From an uncultured Bacteroidales bacterium (lineage in GTDB: Bacteria; Bacteroidota; Bacteroidia; Bacteroidales; P3): a stretch of DNA of 64,000 nucleotides. Numbering within the stretch: the stretch's first letter is position 1; the number at the start of each line of letters is the position of its first letter. The notes below the pieces were generated by a model. That model ran no database searches and was not told where the DNA came from. It saw nothing but the letters and a program-made list of their open reading frames with translations. The position numbers and the translations under genes were made by a program. The stretch covers positions 1 to 64,000 of the forward strand of contig OMYR01000010.1 of NCBI GenBank assembly GCA_900315335.1. Reading direction: 5' to 3'. Positions 36,315-45,172 of the stretch are shown here, piece by piece.

Positions 36315-39300
36315 ATGAAAACAAATTTGATAAAGGCGGGTGTTGTCTTTTGTTTTGCTTTTTTGTTGGGGTATAATGTTTCTTTTTCGCAGAATACATT
36401 TATAACCGCAGAGTTTAATGCTTTGCACAAGAGTGCCGACGAGAAGTTTTTGGCAAAGAATTATGCCGATGCGTACAATGATTACAGCCTTTTGTTGAAG
36501 AATTATAAATCCATAGCACCAAGTAAGTATAACAGCGAAAATCAACCCGATTTTTTGAATGAGATTTATTTCAATCGTGCGATGTGCGCTTATTATTTGA
36601 TGAATAACGATGTAGATGCGTTGTTTAATGAATATATAGCCTTGTTCCCAAATAGCGAAAAGATTACAAAGGCGGTATTTTACATTGCCAATTGGTACAT
36701 TCAGAAAGCAGATTATGCAACGGCTTTGCAGACTTATCAGACAATAGATGTCGAGGCGTTGTCCAATAGCGAGAGTTTGGAATATTACTACAAGATAGGT
36801 TATTGTTTGTTTTTGAATGGCAGTTACGAGCGTGCGTTGTCTTCTTTTGAGAAAGTCAAGGACAGCGAAAGTGTGTATTCATCGCCTGCAAAATATTATT
36901 ATGCACATATTCTTTATGAAAAGGGCGAATACAAGAAGGCTTTGAAAGATTTTGAGGAATTAAGAAAAGACAAATATTTCCGCTCTGTTGTTCCTTATTA
37001 TATATGTCAAATCTATTATTTGGACGAAGACTACGACAAACTTATCGAAATGGCTCCTCAGTTAAGCGAAAAATCCATAAACTCCAAGCGTGCTACGGAA
37101 CTTAATCGTATGCTTGGCGATGCTTACTACAAGAAAGGCAACTATGCCGAGGCTTTGACATACATTCAAAAGTCTATTGAAACCAATCAAGCCACTAATA
37201 AAGACGATAACTACTTAATGGGTTATTGTTTGTTACAAACAGGCGAATATGCCAAGGCTATACCTTATCTTAAAGCCGCAAGTACGGACAACGACCGGAT
37301 GAGCCAGAATGCTTTGTATTATTTGGGTTATTGTTATTTGAAATCTCCAAATCCTGATACCTTGCTTGCCAAATCGGCTTACAAGGGAGCATCGGAAATG
37401 GACTTTGAACAAGATATTCAAATGGAGAGTATGTTCAATTACGCCAAACTATGTGTTAATAATCCGGGACCATACAATGACGCTATAAAGGCTTTTCAAA
37501 CTTATATCAAGAAATTCCCTAAGGGTTCCAAGACCAAAGAAGCCCAAAACTATCTTGTTCAACTTTATGAGCGTACAAGAAACTACAAGGACGCTTTGGC
37601 TCTTATGGAGCAGATGAAAGACCGCTCTAAACAAATGAATGAGATATACCAAAAGATTGCTGTCAATCGTGGTATAGAACTTTACAGAGTTGCTCAATAC
37701 AACCAAGCGATAGAAACTTTTGACAAATCGTTGAAATATCCGTTTAACAATTCTTTGACGGCAACGGCTTATTATCTTCAAGCCGAAAGTTATTACCGAT
37801 TGAATGAATATTCCAAGAGTATAACGGCGTTGAATAAGTTTTACTCTGTTCCGTCCAACAAGAACACGGCTTATTCTTCTTCTGCCGACTATTCTATGGC
37901 TTACAACCTGTTTAAGCAAAAGAAATACGCTCTTGCAAAGAATTATTTCTTGAAAGTCTTGGATTGTAAGAACAACAATATTTCTTTATCTGTTATGAAC
38001 GATAGCAAATTACGTCTTGGCGATTGCGAATATATGGCAAGAAATTACAGCGGAGCAATAAAGTATTATGATATGGTTATAAACCAATCCTCTGCCAATG
38101 CCGATTATGCTTGCTATCAAAAAGCAATGGCACAAGGGGCTTCAAGCAATCACGCTTCCAAAGCCAAGACACTTCAAACGGCAATAGATACTTATCCATC
38201 TTCTACTTATCGTTCCAATATGACTTACGAATTGGCAAATACTTATCTTGCTTTGGACGAAAACGACAAAGCTCTTGAAACTTATAAAGAATTAGTCAAT
38301 CAATACCCACAATCGGAAAACGTTAAGGAGAGTTTGGGTAAGATTGGTATGCTTCAATATCAGCAAGGCAACTACAACGCTGCACTTAACACTTTGGACA
38401 AATTGGTAACTCAATACCCTAATTCGCCCGAAGCCAAAGCAGCCCTTACAACGATAAAAAACATATATATGGATAAAGGTCAGACGGACGAATATTTTGC
38501 TTACGTTAAAAATGTTTCCAACGTTTCCGTTACTGACGAAGAAAAAGAGAGCATGCTTTACCAAACAGCAGAAAACCAATATATGGACGAACATTATTCG
38601 CAAGCCGTTAGTTCGTTTGAGAAGTACTTGGCATCTTATCCTAACACTTCCAATAGCGACAAGGCTATGTACTACCTTGCAGATTGTTTGATGAAATCTA
38701 AGGACACTGCTTCGGCAGCGTCTTATTATGCTAAACTTGCACTTAAACCGACAACGCAATATACCGAGAAATCTTTGCTTGTGGCAGCGAACTACTATTA
38801 CAACAACGATAAGAGCCAAGCCATAGTTCTTTATTCTCGTTTGGATTCCATAACTTCTTCGCAATCCAATAAGGTTAAAGCCGAACAGTCGTTGATGAAC
38901 CTGTACTATGGCGAAGAGAACTACTCTTCTGCCATTGCATACGCTCAAAAACTTATAGCCTCTGAACCGAACGAAAATCTTAAACAAGAAGCTCAATACA
39001 TAATGGCAAAATCTTATCTTGAAACGGGTGATATGGATAACGCCAAAGCGACTTTTACATTGTTGAAAGATGCCGAAAACGGTGAGATTGCAGGCGAGAG
39101 TTACTATACATTGGCATTGATAGAATACAACAATGACAACTATACCGAAAGCGAGAAACTTATCAAAGCCTTTGCCGAAAATCCTACCGATGAATACTAT
39201 TTGGCTAAATCGTTTATCCTTTGGGCAGATATATTCGTCAAGAAAGACAATGTATTCCAAGCCAAACAAACTCTTAAATCCATTATAGACAACTACGATA

Positions 39301-39431
39301 ACGAAGAAGTTGTTAAACAAGCACAAGAAAAGTACGATAGTTTCGATAAGAAACTTGAACAAGATAAACAAGAAAACACTCAAAAGGAACAATCTCAACA
39401 GAACTCTGTTGATGAGATTATAATCCCATAA
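36315..39431 (+). CDS. Large periplasmic tetratricopeptide-repeat protein
   Basis: 1038 residues with a signal peptide ending near VSFSQ. It is then almost entirely TPR/Sel1-like helical repeats (for example GNYAEALTYIQKSIETN, QYNQAIETFDKSLKYP, GNYNAALNTLDKLVTQYP), ending in a Gln/Glu/Lys-rich tail. Likely a periplasmic or outer-membrane-associated scaffold. A 55-bp gap to the beta-barrel gene suggests the two act together. Function is inferred only. Confidence 0.85.
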   Translation: MKTNLIKAGVVFCFAFLLGYNVSFSQNTFITAEFNALHKSADEKFLAKNYADAYNDYSLLLKNYKSIAPSKYNSENQPDFLNEIYFNRAMCAYYLMNNDVDALFNEYIALFPNSEKITKAVFYIANWYIQKADYATALQTYQTIDVEALSNSESLEYYYKIGYCLFLNGSYERALSSFEKVKDSESVYSSPAKYYYAHILYEKGEYKKALKDFEELRKDKYFRSVVPYYICQIYYLDEDYDKLIEMAPQLSEKSINSKRATELNRMLGDAYYKKGNYAEALTYIQKSIETNQATNKDDNYLMGYCLLQTGEYAKAIPYLKAASTDNDRMSQNALYYLGYCYLKSPNPDTLLAKSAYKGASEMDFEQDIQMESMFNYAKLCVNNPGPYNDAIKAFQTYIKKFPKGSKTKEAQNYLVQLYERTRNYKDALALMEQMKDRSKQMNEIYQKIAVNRGIELYRVAQYNQAIETFDKSLKYPFNNSLTATAYYLQAESYYRLNEYSKSITALNKFYSVPSNKNTAYSSSADYSMAYNLFKQKKYALAKNYFLKVLDCKNNNISLSVMNDSKLRLGDCEYMARNYSGAIKYYDMVINQSSANADYACYQKAMAQGASSNHASKAKTLQTAIDTYPSSTYRSNMTYELANTYLALDENDKALETYKELVNQYPQSENVKESLGKIGMLQYQQGNYNAALNTLDKLVTQYPNSPEAKAALTTIKNIYMDKGQTDEYFAYVKNVSNVSVTDEEKESMLYQTAENQYMDEHYSQAVSSFEKYLASYPNTSNSDKAMYYLADCLMKSKDTASAASYYAKLALKPTTQYTEKSLLVAANYYYNNDKSQAIVLYSRLDSITSSQSNKVKAEQSLMNLYYGEENYSSAIAYAQKLIASEPNENLKQEAQYIMAKSYLETGDMDNAKATFTLLKDAENGEIAGESYYTLALIEYNNDNYTESEKLIKAFAENPTDEYYLAKSFILWADIFVKKDNVFQAKQTLKSIIDNYDNEEVVKQAQEKYDSFDKKLEQDKQENTQKEQSQQNSVDEIIIP

Positions 39432-39486
39432 CTGCTTAGCATTTTTAAGTAAATAAGGATAGATTAACAAAAAGAATTAAAAAACG

Positions 39487-41259
39487 ATGAAAAAACATAT
39501 AAATATATTCCGAGTTGTGGCATACGCAGTGATAGGCTTGGCTTTTGCATTTGATAGTGTTTTTGCCCAGGACACAATCTACAACGAAAGTGTGATAATC
39601 AATGTAGGCTTTAATCCTATTGTCAATGATGCCAACAAGGTAGTAGAGACTCCAAGCATTTTCGATACGTCTTATTCACATATAGATTTGACGTTTGAAA
39701 AGATTGACAAAGGTTATCAAATCCGATTGAAGTTCGACACCATAAAGCCTGCACAAGTTAAAGGCGAGCCTGTTGCCAAACTCTATAATTTTCATTTGAA
39801 AGGAGGTCTTGGTATTGGTACTTCCAAAGTCTTGGGCACTGGCTTTGTGCCATACGTTCAAGCATCTTATTCTTCGCTTAGAGACAGACATTTGCTTTAT
39901 GGCGTTGATGTTTATTCCAATTCTATGATAGGCTCTGAAAAAGATTTTGGATATTCAGGTTACACCAATAACGACATAAATCTTTGGGGTAAGAAAATCT
40001 TTAATAGTTATGTGGCTTCTGCCAATGTTTTCTACTCCTATAATCGTCATTATTTTTATGGTAGTCAAGACTACAAAGAATTGGATATAAAAAAGAAAGA
40101 CTATCGTGCGGCATACCACAACGTAGGTTTTGATTTATCTTATAACAAAATTGAAAGAGACAATTCCTTTCAACATAAAGCAGATTTCTCGCTTAACTAC
40201 ACAACCTCTAAGTTGAAATCAAAGGAATTGGATTTGCATTTGCTGTTGGACGCTTACAAGAAAGTTAAGTTTTTCGGACAGACAGAGCAGACTTTGGGTC
40301 TTACTTTCGATTATAAGCACGCTTTTAGAAAATACAAAGGCGATTGGGACGGACTTACCGCTCCTTTGACTTACACAGCCGTTGAGCAACTTTATTTGAA
40401 CGCAGAGTTAAACGATATTTCACGCTTTTCTTCTTCACGTGCTTTGTTTAATATTTCTCCTTATTTTATCTTTGATTACAAGAAATTCCACTTCTTTGCT
40501 TCTTTGGCAATCATTCCTAAAATCAATGGTTATAACGATTTCCAAATGCTTCCTACGGCAACCATATCATTTGAAGTAATACCTAATATATTATCTTTGT
40601 ACGGGGGCTTGAAATCCGAAGTAAAACTGCCAACATTGTACCAAATTACTAAGGAAAATCCTTTTGTTGCTCCATATATCCGTTTGCAGGACGAATCCGA
40701 TGCTAATTTGTTTGTTAAAGCCTTTTTAACCATTTCCCCTAATGCCCAATTGTCTTTGGAGGGCGGTATGACTGATATGCGTAATCATCATTTCTATTAC
40801 AATCTGCCGATAGACTCTGCGAATGTGCTTAACACAATGAATGTCGAATACGCCAACGCACAGAGATATTACGCTACGTTAGAAACGCATTTCAACATAT
40901 CAACGGCGTTCGATTTGTCTCTTGATGCAACTATTCAAAAGGTGGATAGGAAAGACGATATAACGGCATATTATACCCCCGCATTCTTTGCTTCAATGAA
41001 AGCAAGATACAAGTATGAGGATAAACTTTTCATAACTCTTTCTCCGACATTCAAGACCAAACAAAAGGCAAGATTTATATTAGAGGAAAAAGAGTTAAAG
41101 CCGATGATAGATATTAATTTGGATGCAACGTATCAGTATAATAATAATTGGTCGTTTTTCGTAGATTTGCAGAATTTAGCGTTCCAGAAATACGAGTTGT
41201 ATTACAATTATCCGACATACAATTTCATATTCTTACTTGGAGCGACATATAAATTTTAA
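39487..41259 (+). CDS. Outer-membrane beta-barrel protein, TonB-receptor-like without plug
   Basis: 590 residues with a signal peptide ending near FAQDT. A short N-terminal region (VIINVGFNPIVNDANK) leads into alternating aromatic/polar strands typical of a large barrel, ending in FIFLLGATYKF with terminal Phe. No plug domain or TonB box is visible. Paired with the TPR protein upstream. The pairing suggests an outer-membrane complex, but neither cargo nor function can be read from the sequence. Confidence 0.8.
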   Translation: MKKHINIFRVVAYAVIGLAFAFDSVFAQDTIYNESVIINVGFNPIVNDANKVVETPSIFDTSYSHIDLTFEKIDKGYQIRLKFDTIKPAQVKGEPVAKLYNFHLKGGLGIGTSKVLGTGFVPYVQASYSSLRDRHLLYGVDVYSNSMIGSEKDFGYSGYTNNDINLWGKKIFNSYVASANVFYSYNRHYFYGSQDYKELDIKKKDYRAAYHNVGFDLSYNKIERDNSFQHKADFSLNYTTSKLKSKELDLHLLLDAYKKVKFFGQTEQTLGLTFDYKHAFRKYKGDWDGLTAPLTYTAVEQLYLNAELNDISRFSSSRALFNISPYFIFDYKKFHFFASLAIIPKINGYNDFQMLPTATISFEVIPNILSLYGGLKSEVKLPTLYQITKENPFVAPYIRLQDESDANLFVKAFLTISPNAQLSLEGGMTDMRNHHFYYNLPIDSANVLNTMNVEYANAQRYYATLETHFNISTAFDLSLDATIQKVDRKDDITAYYTPAFFASMKARYKYEDKLFITLSPTFKTKQKARFILEEKELKPMIDINLDATYQYNNNWSFFVDLQNLAFQKYELYYNYPTYNFIFLLGATYKF

Positions 41260-41357
41260 TCAATCATAATTGATTTACCAAAAAGTAATAAGCCACCGGA
41301 AGGTAAGGATGTACTATATATATGTCTATAAAATCGAAAAGGGACGCATATAGGTTG

Positions 41358-41630
41358 TTATCGGTATTGAGAATGGCATATATTCCTTATTGACCGATAA
41401 GGTTTGTTTTCTTTCACTCGTTTTTGCAACCACATACGATTGTCTCGTCTCATAAAAGCACATTCGCCTGTATGAAGTATTGTTTTTCGAGAGTTTTCGG
41501 TAATTTCCAACTCACCCGAAAGGATATATATCAACGTATGTTCCTTGTTGTAGTGAGCACAATCCCTATCGTTTGTGAAATAACTCGCAATAAAAACATT
41601 CGAGCAGTCAAACAAATCAAGTTGCTCCAT
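41358..41630 (-). pseudogene. Truncated AraC-family regulator (sensor part only)
   Basis: 90 residues matching only the cupin-like N-terminal domain of AraC-type regulators (HTLIYILSGELEI, TGECAFMRRDNRMWLQKRV). After KPYRS the frame drifts into an unrelated end, and no helix-turn-helix is found in any frame down to the barrel gene. A TAATTTTGC promoter element remains at 41654-41662. Most likely a decayed gene that lost about two thirds of its length. Confidence 0.7.
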
Positions 41631-41814
41631 ATATTCAAAACCTTAAATTTTTTGCAAAATTAGTGCTTTAATTTTATTTTGACTTTGCTCAGAAGTTTAA
41701 TTTATTGGTTTGACAGAATTTTTATTAGCAAAATAACTTCGTAAATCGTTGTCGTTTTTCTTTTGTCAAAAAATGTTTTTGTTCTGTTAAGCGAAAAGTA
41801 ACATATTACCGAAA

Positions 41815-41858
41815 GGGAAGAGGTTACTATATATATTAAAAATATAGTAACCCTTCCC
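41815..41858. ncRNA. Candidate structured element, hairpin 1
   Basis: The stem pairs 41815-41832 (GGGAAG, then GGTTACTATAT) with 41842-41858, 17 bp with a single bulged A, in otherwise AT-rich sequence. No T run follows on the plus strand, so it is not an ordinary terminator. Transcription and strand are unknown. Confidence 0.4.
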
Positions 41859-41873
41859 TGTTATGTTAGTCTT

Positions 41874-41915
41874 GGTTGGTAAGTTGCATACATATATGTT
41901 TGCAACATTCCAACC
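41874..41915. ncRNA. Candidate structured element, hairpin 2
   Basis: GGTTGG pairs with CCAACC and GTTGCA with TGCAAC around a symmetric 3x3 internal loop and an 11-12-nt apical loop. It lies 16 bp after hairpin 1. The regular shape suggests a folded RNA or a protein-binding palindrome. Confidence 0.4.
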
Positions 41916-42030
41916 AAAAAATGACCACGTTGATTAGACTAAAACGTTTGATAACAATAAATATAAATGTTTTGGTATTGCTAAACGAATTTGTTGGTAA
42001 CAGCGACTAACCAAATGTAACCGATAAGAA

Positions 42031-42093
42031 TTTTCTGATGTTTAATGTTATTTTGCCGATGTTTAATATTATTACGGATTATTAATATTATTT
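42031..42093. repeat. 21-bp-period intergenic array, locus 10 (3 units)
   Basis: Units at 42031-42051, 42052-42072 and 42073-42093. The first two share GATGTTTAAT(G/A)TTAT. It lies just beyond the 3' end of the minus-strand pseudouridine synthase. Confidence 0.82.
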
Positions 42094-42133
42094 TGATAAA
42101 AACTCGTGCGGCTATGTGTTAGATTAAATAAAT

Positions 42134-42865
42134 TTAGAGCATTAAAGTTTCGGGCTGATTGTTGCAAGTGGCTTGTTCAAAATACTGCCATAACGATTCT
42201 TTGGGACAAGGAGCAACGATAGTTAAAAACTCTTTGCTTACAGGGTGGATAAACTCCAATTGTCTTGCGTGTAAGGATATGCTTGCAATTTTATTGCTTC
42301 TGCCGAAACCGTACTTCAAATCTCCTTTGATTGGGCAGCCTATATGTGCCAATTGAAGACGTATTTGGTGGTGTCTGCCTGTTGCAAGGTTTATCTCCAA
42401 AAGGTTGTAAAAATCACTCCGTGCAATGACTTTGTAACTTAATTCGGCGTAAAGACCGTTATTGACGTCCTTGGTTATATATGATTTATTGTTTTTCTCG
42501 TTACGCAGTATATAGTTTTTCAGTGTGTCTTGTTCTTTGGGTGGAGCGTTTCGGGTTATAGCCCAATAAGTCTTTTTAACCTCGTGTTTCTTTATCATCT
42601 CGTTCAGTCGGCTAAGGGCTTTGGAAGTCTTGGCAAAGATAACGGCACCACTTACAGGCCTATCCAATCGATGAACGACACCTATGAACACATTACCGGG
42701 CTTGTTGTATTTTATTTTAAGGTAGTTTTTAATCGTCTCGTCCAAACTTTCGTCGCCTGTCTTATCGCCATGAACTATTTGGGACGGCTTTTTGTTTATG
42801 ACTATTATATGGTTGTCCTCGTAAAGTACTTGGCTTTGTATATCTTGAAATTCTTTATCGCTCAT
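42134..42865 (-). CDS. RluA-family pseudouridine synthase
   Basis: 243 residues. The catalytic HRLDRPVSGAV motif (Asp near residue 68) is present, with KKTYWAI and GRHHQIRLQLAHIGCPIKGDLKYG. There is no N-terminal S4 domain, so it belongs to the short RluA-like group that modifies uridines in rRNA or tRNA. The exact position cannot be assigned. Confidence 0.9.
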   Translation of the reverse strand: MSDKEFQDIQSQVLYEDNHIIVINKKPSQIVHGDKTGDESLDETIKNYLKIKYNKPGNVFIGVVHRLDRPVSGAVIFAKTSKALSRLNEMIKKHEVKKTYWAITRNAPPKEQDTLKNYILRNEKNNKSYITKDVNNGLYAELSYKVIARSDFYNLLEINLATGRHHQIRLQLAHIGCPIKGDLKYGFGRSNKIASISLHARQLEFIHPVSKEFLTIVAPCPKESLWQYFEQATCNNQPETLML

Positions 42866-42976
42866 CTGCTTTGCTGTTCGTTAATCGTTTTCGATAGTCT
42901 TTTTAAGGCAAATAATAACTTCTGACAAGACTTTTATTTATGTTTATTGGGTGTATCGTGTGTAGCAGAAATAATG

Positions 42977-43627
42977 TTAGAGGGTGGCTATAACGCTTTG
43001 TGCAGCACGAACCTTGTCTTCTATTTCAACATGAATTTCGCTATCGATAGGTATAATCAAATCCACTCGGGAGCCGAACTTTATAAAGCCCAATTCCTCG
43101 CCTTGTTTAACCGTTTCGCCCACTTTTGCGTAGCACACAATACGTCGAGCCAATGCACCTGCTATCTGTCGGACGATAATCTTTTTGCCGCTTTCGTGTT
43201 CGATGCATACGCTTGTGCGTTCGTTAAGCATAGAACTCTTGGGACTGCGAGCATAAAGTTTTTTGCCGTCGTAATATTTTTGATAGATGATTTTACCGGA
43301 GATAGGGTAGCGATTGACATGTATATCGTTCGGCGACATAAAAGTGGATATTTGCAGACAATCACAATTCAAATATTCGCTTTCAAATATCTGTTCTACT
43401 ACAACTATTGTTCCGTCGGCAGAGGCCAAAACTTTATTGGGATTGCTTAGCAACTCTCTGTTGGGTATTCTGAAAAATCTTATGATAAAGAAGCATAGCA
43501 AGAAAACCATTGCTTCCAATATCCATTTAATCCAACTGTGTGTGAAAATCATAATAACACAAGTCAGAACTACGAAACAAACGAGAGTTACAAATGAAAT
43601 TTTACGTCCTTCTTTATGAATATACAT
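42977..43627 (-). CDS. psd: Phosphatidylserine decarboxylase proenzyme
   Basis: Makes phosphatidylethanolamine. 216 residues, the short archaeal-type form. The self-cleavage site is Gly-Ser in FIKFGSRVDLIIP near residue 188; cleavage gives the pyruvoyl prosthetic group. Two N-terminal membrane helices precede the catalytic part (SPNDIHVNRYPISG). Downstream of cdsA by 35 bp, in a phospholipid gene run. Confidence 0.92.
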   Translation of the reverse strand: MYIHKEGRKISFVTLVCFVVLTCVIMIFTHSWIKWILEAMVFLLCFFIIRFFRIPNRELLSNPNKVLASADGTIVVVEQIFESEYLNCDCLQISTFMSPNDIHVNRYPISGKIIYQKYYDGKKLYARSPKSSMLNERTSVCIEHESGKKIIVRQIAGALARRIVCYAKVGETVKQGEELGFIKFGSRVDLIIPIDSEIHVEIEDKVRAAQSVIATL

Positions 43628-43662
43628 TGCGGTTAATGTTTATAGGTTAAAAAATTTGTTCT

Positions 43663-44478
43663 CTATTGAAGAATAACGAATAATAGCGTAATGGCAGGTA
43701 GAACCAACAAAAGAATGTCAAATCTATCCAATATGCCGCCGTGTCCCGGTAAAATGTTGCCACTGTCTTTAACGCCCACTTGTCGTTTAAGCATAGATTC
43801 CACAAGGTCGCCGAATGTTCCTATAACGCTCGTTATAACGGCAACGATAATAAAATCTCCAATAGGTAAGGCGGTAGAAAACTTGGAGATAACAATGGCA
43901 GCGATAATTGTAAATACAAAACCGCCTATCCAACCTTCCCATGTTTTCTTTGGAGATATACGCTCAAAGAGTTTGTGTTTGCCGAATTTCATACCTGTCA
44001 AATAAGCGAAAGTGTCATTTGCCCAAGCGAAGATAAACACGCTCATAAGAATCATCTGTGGGTGTGAAGAATTGACGTCCATTATGATATTCACACAGCC
44101 TAACGGCACAACGATATACACAATAGAAAGAATGGTGTAGGCTATATTGGAAAAAGGTTTTTCGCTCTTTCGGTAAAGTTCGGCAATGGTCAGAACGAAC
44201 AAAAGTATCAATGCTGAAAACAATCCTGCTTTGGCGACAGTTTGTCCAAGCAAGTTTTCGTTCATTGCTATATATGTTGCAATTGCGATTAGATAGCCTG
44301 TAATAGTGTTAGGTTTGATGTCGTTTTGTTTTGAAGATATATTGTAAAACTCCCACAGCCCAATCATAGCGATAATAAAGAAATACGCAGACGTTACAAT
44401 AGGGTGGATAAATATTGCCGCTATAACGCTTAGAACATATACCGAGCCTGTTATCGCTCTTTTAAGTAGATTATTCAT
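43663..44478 (-). CDS. cdsA: Phosphatidate cytidylyltransferase
   Basis: Makes CDP-diacylglycerol, precursor of all phospholipids. 271 residues with about eight membrane helices and the C-terminal signature (ISPKKTWEGWIGGF near 170 and LVESMLKRQVGVKDSGN, GHGGILDRFD near 225-255). The neighbour psd uses a product of this pathway. Confidence 0.94.
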   Translation of the reverse strand: MNNLLKRAITGSVYVLSVIAAIFIHPIVTSAYFFIIAMIGLWEFYNISSKQNDIKPNTITGYLIAIATYIAMNENLLGQTVAKAGLFSALILLFVLTIAELYRKSEKPFSNIAYTILSIVYIVVPLGCVNIIMDVNSSHPQMILMSVFIFAWANDTFAYLTGMKFGKHKLFERISPKKTWEGWIGGFVFTIIAAIVISKFSTALPIGDFIIVAVITSVIGTFGDLVESMLKRQVGVKDSGNILPGHGGILDRFDILLLVLPAITLLFVILQ

Positions 44479-44574
44479 TGTGGCTTTGTTTTGAGTTTTT
44501 AAGTTAATGTTTTCTTATTTATTCGGTCGTGTTTTCTTTTGTTTGGTTGTGTTTTGCTTATGTAATTAAAATTG

Positions 44575-45159
44575 TTATTCATCGACGACGAAGATATACA
44601 ATTCCTTGATTTCTTCTTCGATAAGTTTGCCTGACTTTATGGATAGAATCCATTCGGGTGGAGTTTCAGGCATCAGTTCAAGGATTTGTTTGTAGGATGT
44701 ATAGATTTGGGAAGTCATGGCGATAACCATCATAATCTGAGGAAAATGAGTAAGGTTAGTACCTGCTCCTTGCGAAGAAGTGATTATTATGCTCCCAGTT
44801 GGAGCAACTATGCCTTGACACAAAGAAATGCCGACATTCACCGACGGGTCGGCAAGTGTGGCATTTATATTGTTTGATTGTAAATAGCTTTGCAGGTTGG
44901 ACGAATAAGCGTTGTAGCCACTCCAAGAGCGGTATTGAGCCATATTGTTGAGCTTCTCGAATAGTTCCGCCTCGTTTTGGCAATACACAAAGCGTCCGCC
45001 GTCCATAGAGAGTTTTTCGGCAAATATCATAACAGGGTCATCGTTACACGGAGTAAAAATCTCTTCGTGTGTTTCTATTGTGCTTATTTGCTCGTCATTG
45101 TTGAGTAGTGCATTTCGCAGCAATTTCAACAACTTCTCTCTATCAGAACCTACTTTCAT
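44575..45159 (-). CDS. LUD-domain protein (LutC/YkgG-like)
   Basis: 194 residues with a LUD fold (VGISLCQGIVAPTGSIIITSSQGAGTNLTHFPQI near 110-140). Full LutC proteins act with LutA/LutB in lactate oxidation, which are absent here. In Bacteroidota a LUD gene is often found between ftsH and cdsA, as here, 13 bp downstream of ftsH. Its role in that setting is unknown. Confidence 0.82.
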   Translation of the reverse strand: MKVGSDREKLLKLLRNALLNNDEQISTIETHEEIFTPCNDDPVMIFAEKLSMDGGRFVYCQNEAELFEKLNNMAQYRSWSGYNAYSSNLQSYLQSNNINATLADPSVNVGISLCQGIVAPTGSIIITSSQGAGTNLTHFPQIMMVIAMTSQIYTSYKQILELMPETPPEWILSIKSGKLIEEEIKELYIFVVDE

Positions 45160-45172
45160 CTTTTAACCATTA

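Larger units (their letters stand above)
41664..42030. other. Non-coding gap with two tandem hairpins
   Basis: No gene is seen. It contains two strong stems at 41815-41858 and 41874-41915. The remainder is AT-rich. It is bounded by the broken AraC gene and locus 10 of the 21-bp repeats. This could be the footprint of a lost mobile element or a small RNA. Confidence 0.5.

Noticed and set aside
38292..39470. Long 392-codon frame on the minus strand opposite the TPR gene
   Set aside because: Shadow of the repeat-rich coding strand, Cys/Phe/Val-rich with no domain. The plus-strand gene is clearly real.
41815..41915. Terminator for the beta-barrel gene
   Set aside because: Too far from its stop (over 550 bp) and without a T run.
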